NCBI GenBank assembly: GCA_934373375.1
Contig: CAKROP010000083.1
Coordinates: 1 to 7,818 of the forward strand
Source of the DNA: an uncultured Anaerosacchariphilus sp.
GTDB taxonomy: Bacteria > Bacillota > Clostridia > Lachnospirales > Lachnospiraceae
Length of the DNA stretch: 7,818 nt
Direction of reading: 5' to 3'
Below the pieces are notes generated by a model. That model ran no database searches. It was given only the letters and a program-made list of their open reading frames with translations, and was not told where the DNA came from. This document shows, in pieces, positions 6,161 to 7,818 of this stretch (position 1 is the stretch's first letter; each line of letters begins with the position of its first letter). The translations under genes and the position numbers were made by a program.

Positions 6161-7403
6161 CTATTTTACTTGCTTTTTCCAGAATCTCCAGTTTTTCTGT
6201 CATACTTGATACATCGTAAGTATAATTTTCTTCATTAACCCGTTCCGTATGACCCAATATTGATGCAGCAACCACAGTCGGTACACCTTGACGCTTCATG
6301 TTTGAATTTATCGTTCGTCTGATTGCGTGAATACTTTTAACAGAGCAAAAATCCCTTGTCATTGTATTATTTCTCGCACAATCTGATATTCGCCCAGCAT
6401 GAACACGTCCGTTTTCATCACTGAACACAAATTCTCCCAATGTACCAGTCCGCATTTCAAATTTTTTTATTCGATCCAACAATGCTTTTAATTCAGACGT
6501 AATCGGCACTTTTCGATCTTTGCAATTTTTTGTCTTTTCAACAAAATATTCTTTTGTAAGCTGGCTACGCTTTTCCGAATGACGAATCATCAATACATTG
6601 TTTCTGAAATCAACATCTTCCCATTTCAGACCTGCTATCTCGCCAACACGCATCCCTGTGTGCATCGAAAATTCAACTGCCAAATGAACAATCGTTCCTT
6701 TTGCTTCCAACTTCTCAACCAGCTTTTTCCTTTCAAATTCAGACAACGTTCTTTCTTCCGCCGACTTTCTGTTTGAATCTTTACATTTCTTATGATATAT
6801 GGGAAGATCTACATAGGTGCATGGATTTGTCGAAATAATCTTGTCTTTAATGGATTTGTCAAATACACCTATCATGTATCCAAACATTCCTTTTAACGCT
6901 CTGTAAGGAATTTCTTTTTCACTAAAAAGCTTTTCGATAAAAGCAGAAATAACTTCTTCATCTATATATCGAATATCTTTTTGTTCAAAACTCGTCCCCT
7001 TAAAAAAGCGTTTATAATCCGACAAATATTTACTGATAGTGTTATCAGACCTTCCGCATACCTTCTGACGTTCCACCCACACCTCGTATCTATACTGAAA
7101 TGTGTGGCTTTTATTCCAATAATCGACAATCAAATCTTCCAGTGCTTTCTTATCTTTCTTTTTCTTCCGCACCCTTCCTTTTTCTAAATCTGGCAAATAA
7201 GTATTCCAAGCACCATTTTTATCTTCCCAGACCGCATACGGGTGTTGTGCCAATAGCTCCTCTCTTCTTTTCATCTCCAACTGTTGCTGCACGGCTGCTA
7301 AATCAATTATGCCATTACTGGACACAAATTGCAACATTTCTGCATTTGAATATGGGGATAGATTATTGAGTTGCTTTCTTTCATCTGTTTTCTTTTTTGT
7401 CAT
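6156..7403 (-). CDS. Tyrosine recombinase/phage-type integrase
   Basis: A 415-residue site-specific recombinase that would integrate and excise the element. Residues about 55-97 (YAVWEDKNGAWNTYLPD, then a basic stretch and ALEDLIVDYW) look like the AP2-like arm-binding domain of Gram-positive integrases. Residues about 100-200 are the SAM-like core-binding domain. The catalytic domain follows: R252 in HTGMRVGEIAGLKW, Lys in the hairpin EKTKNCKDRKVPI (289-301), H359-x2-R362 in SIHAIRRT, H385 in LGHTE, and the nucleophile Tyr in NYTYDV (Y394 most likely, Y396 possible). All catalytic positions are present, so it should be active. Base use is clearly A/T-rich compared with the operon to its left, a sign of transfer. 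A modest binding site GAGGT lies 11 bases before the ATG. It is transcribed toward the attachment site, with the terminator at 6011-6053 beyond. No excisionase gene is seen. Confidence 0.95.
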   Translation of the reverse strand: MTKKKTDERKQLNNLSPYSNAEMLQFVSSNGIIDLAAVQQQLEMKRREELLAQHPYAVWEDKNGAWNTYLPDLEKGRVRKKKKDKKALEDLIVDYWNKSHTFQYRYEVWVERQKVCGRSDNTISKYLSDYKRFFKGTSFEQKDIRYIDEEVISAFIEKLFSEKEIPYRALKGMFGYMIGVFDKSIKDKIISTNPCTYVDLPIYHKKCKDSNRKSAEERTLSEFERKKLVEKLEAKGTIVHLAVEFSMHTGMRVGEIAGLKWEDVDFRNNVLMIRHSEKRSQLTKEYFVEKTKNCKDRKVPITSELKALLDRIKKFEMRTGTLGEFVFSDENGRVHAGRISDCARNNTMTRDFCSVKSIHAIRRTINSNMKRQGVPTVVAASILGHTERVNEENYTYDVSSMTEKLEILEKASKIG

Positions 7404-7507
7404 GTATATGTGTTACCTCATCTATATTAATAGTACCACCCTTTCGAATGGCCTACATTGTTATTACCCATCTATTTTCAAAAACACCTTATTTTTCATC
7501 GGGATAA

Positions 7508-7531
7508 AGGCCCATGCGAACGCACAGGCCT
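7508..7531 (-). terminator. Hairpin between the phage-type gene and the integrase, probable weak terminator
   Basis: On the minus strand AGGCCTGTGC pairs with GCATGGGCCT (two G-U pairs) around the 4-base loop GTTC, a ten-pair stem. Only three T follow (counting the T of the stem), so termination may be inefficient. It lies 17 bases beyond the stop of the 79-residue gene and about 105 bases before the integrase start, separating the two units. Confidence 0.55.
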
Positions 7532-7548
7532 GTAAGAATTTAAGAAAA

Positions 7549-7788
7549 TTAATCAATATAAGCTTTATTCCAATTATTTTGTGGAACGTGTACTCGCACC
7601 ACGTCGCCATTACTATAGCTCCTGCTGCACTTCGCCACAATCTCTCTGCCGCCAACTCCGACAAGATAGCCTTTATCGGTCTTGGACACAATTTTGCCAT
7701 CAAGCGTTTTATCATAATGCAACTCCGATAGCTTCTGATCTATCATCATCTCGATAGCCTTTAAAAGTTGCTCATTTATCTGATCCAT
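7549..7788 (-). CDS. Small phage-type hypothetical protein
   Basis: A 79-residue protein. Residues 1-22 (MDQINEQLLKAIEMMIDQKLSE) form a probable amphipathic helix. Residues 28-79 look like a small beta barrel (GKIVSKTDKGYLVGVGGREIVAK, then GDVVRVHVPQNNWNKAYI). The combination of a helix, 'H-x-DKT-x-G-x-I/V', and an ending near V-x-V-x-x-PQNN-x-x-x-x-x-I resembles small proteins of unknown function that I recall from phages and prophages of Clostridia; this is memory, not a search. The role is unknown. GAGGTG (7796-7801) lies 7 bases before the ATG, a good start. It is A/T-rich like the integrase, and its transcript probably ends at the hairpin at 7508-7531. There is no signal peptide or membrane span, so it is not a holin. 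Confidence 0.72.
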   Translation of the reverse strand: MDQINEQLLKAIEMMIDQKLSELHYDKTLDGKIVSKTDKGYLVGVGGREIVAKCSRSYSNGDVVRVHVPQNNWNKAYID

Positions 7789-7818
7789 TACTTTTCACCT
7801 CTATATTAAAAATGCAGA

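Noticed and set aside
7404..7507. Promoter for the integrase
   Set aside because: TTGAAA (7481-7476) has only ATGTAG at the proper spacing, and other A/T-rich candidates have no -35 partner, so no site could be supported.
7464..7715. Minus-strand open frame of 83 codons
   Set aside because: Overlaps the 79-residue gene in another frame, runs through the hairpin at 7508-7531 and lacks a ribosome binding site. The 79-residue frame has a good one.
1..7818. CRISPR arrays, toxin-antitoxin or defence systems
   Set aside because: No regularly spaced repeats with unique spacers and no recognisable defence or toxin genes were seen on either strand.

Overview
The window looks like a Clostridia chromosome, most probably Lachnospiraceae, carrying one end of an integrated mobile element. 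The taxon is inferred from the flavour of the PolA, CoaE and ACT/DUF711 proteins, strong AAAGGAGG-type ribosome binding sites, and the gene order. It was not established by any search. Every real gene I can support lies on the minus strand.

Positions 1-5828 hold a compact, G/C-rich, housekeeping operon transcribed right to left. In order of transcription it encodes a small zinc-finger/membrane protein (zf-HC2 type), DNA polymerase I (polA), dephospho-CoA kinase (coaE), a YycJ/WalJ-like metallo-beta-lactamase-fold hydrolase, an ACT-domain protein (UPF0237 type) and a DUF711/UPF0210 'PFL family' protein cut by the left edge. Gaps are short: a 4-base ATGA overlap, then 1, 67, 19 and 21 bases. 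A single promoter with an extended -10 (TGC-TATAAT, 5916-5924) probably drives it. Right after the predicted start of transcription lies a hairpin followed by a U-rich tail, which looks like a leader attenuator or partial terminator.

Positions 5829-6155 hold no gene but are dense in signals: the leader and promoter, a 20-base piece of tRNA 3' end on the plus strand, a strong hairpin terminator, and a second copy of the same tRNA 3' end on the minus strand. Between the second copy and the integrase gene are helically spaced GTNCTCAAC repeats. I read the minus-strand tRNA fragment as the left attachment site of an integrative element, with the repeats as integrase arm-binding sites.

Positions 6156-7818 are visibly A/T-rich and foreign in style: a 415-residue tyrosine recombinase with an AP2-like arm-binding domain, a factor-independent hairpin, and a 79-residue phage-type protein of unknown function. 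The element (prophage or related) continues to the right. If the reading is right, its other end should carry an intact tRNA gene on the same strand. No CRISPR array, defence system or clearly new multi-gene system is visible. The most unusual item is the pair of convergent tRNA 3' ends flanking the terminator.
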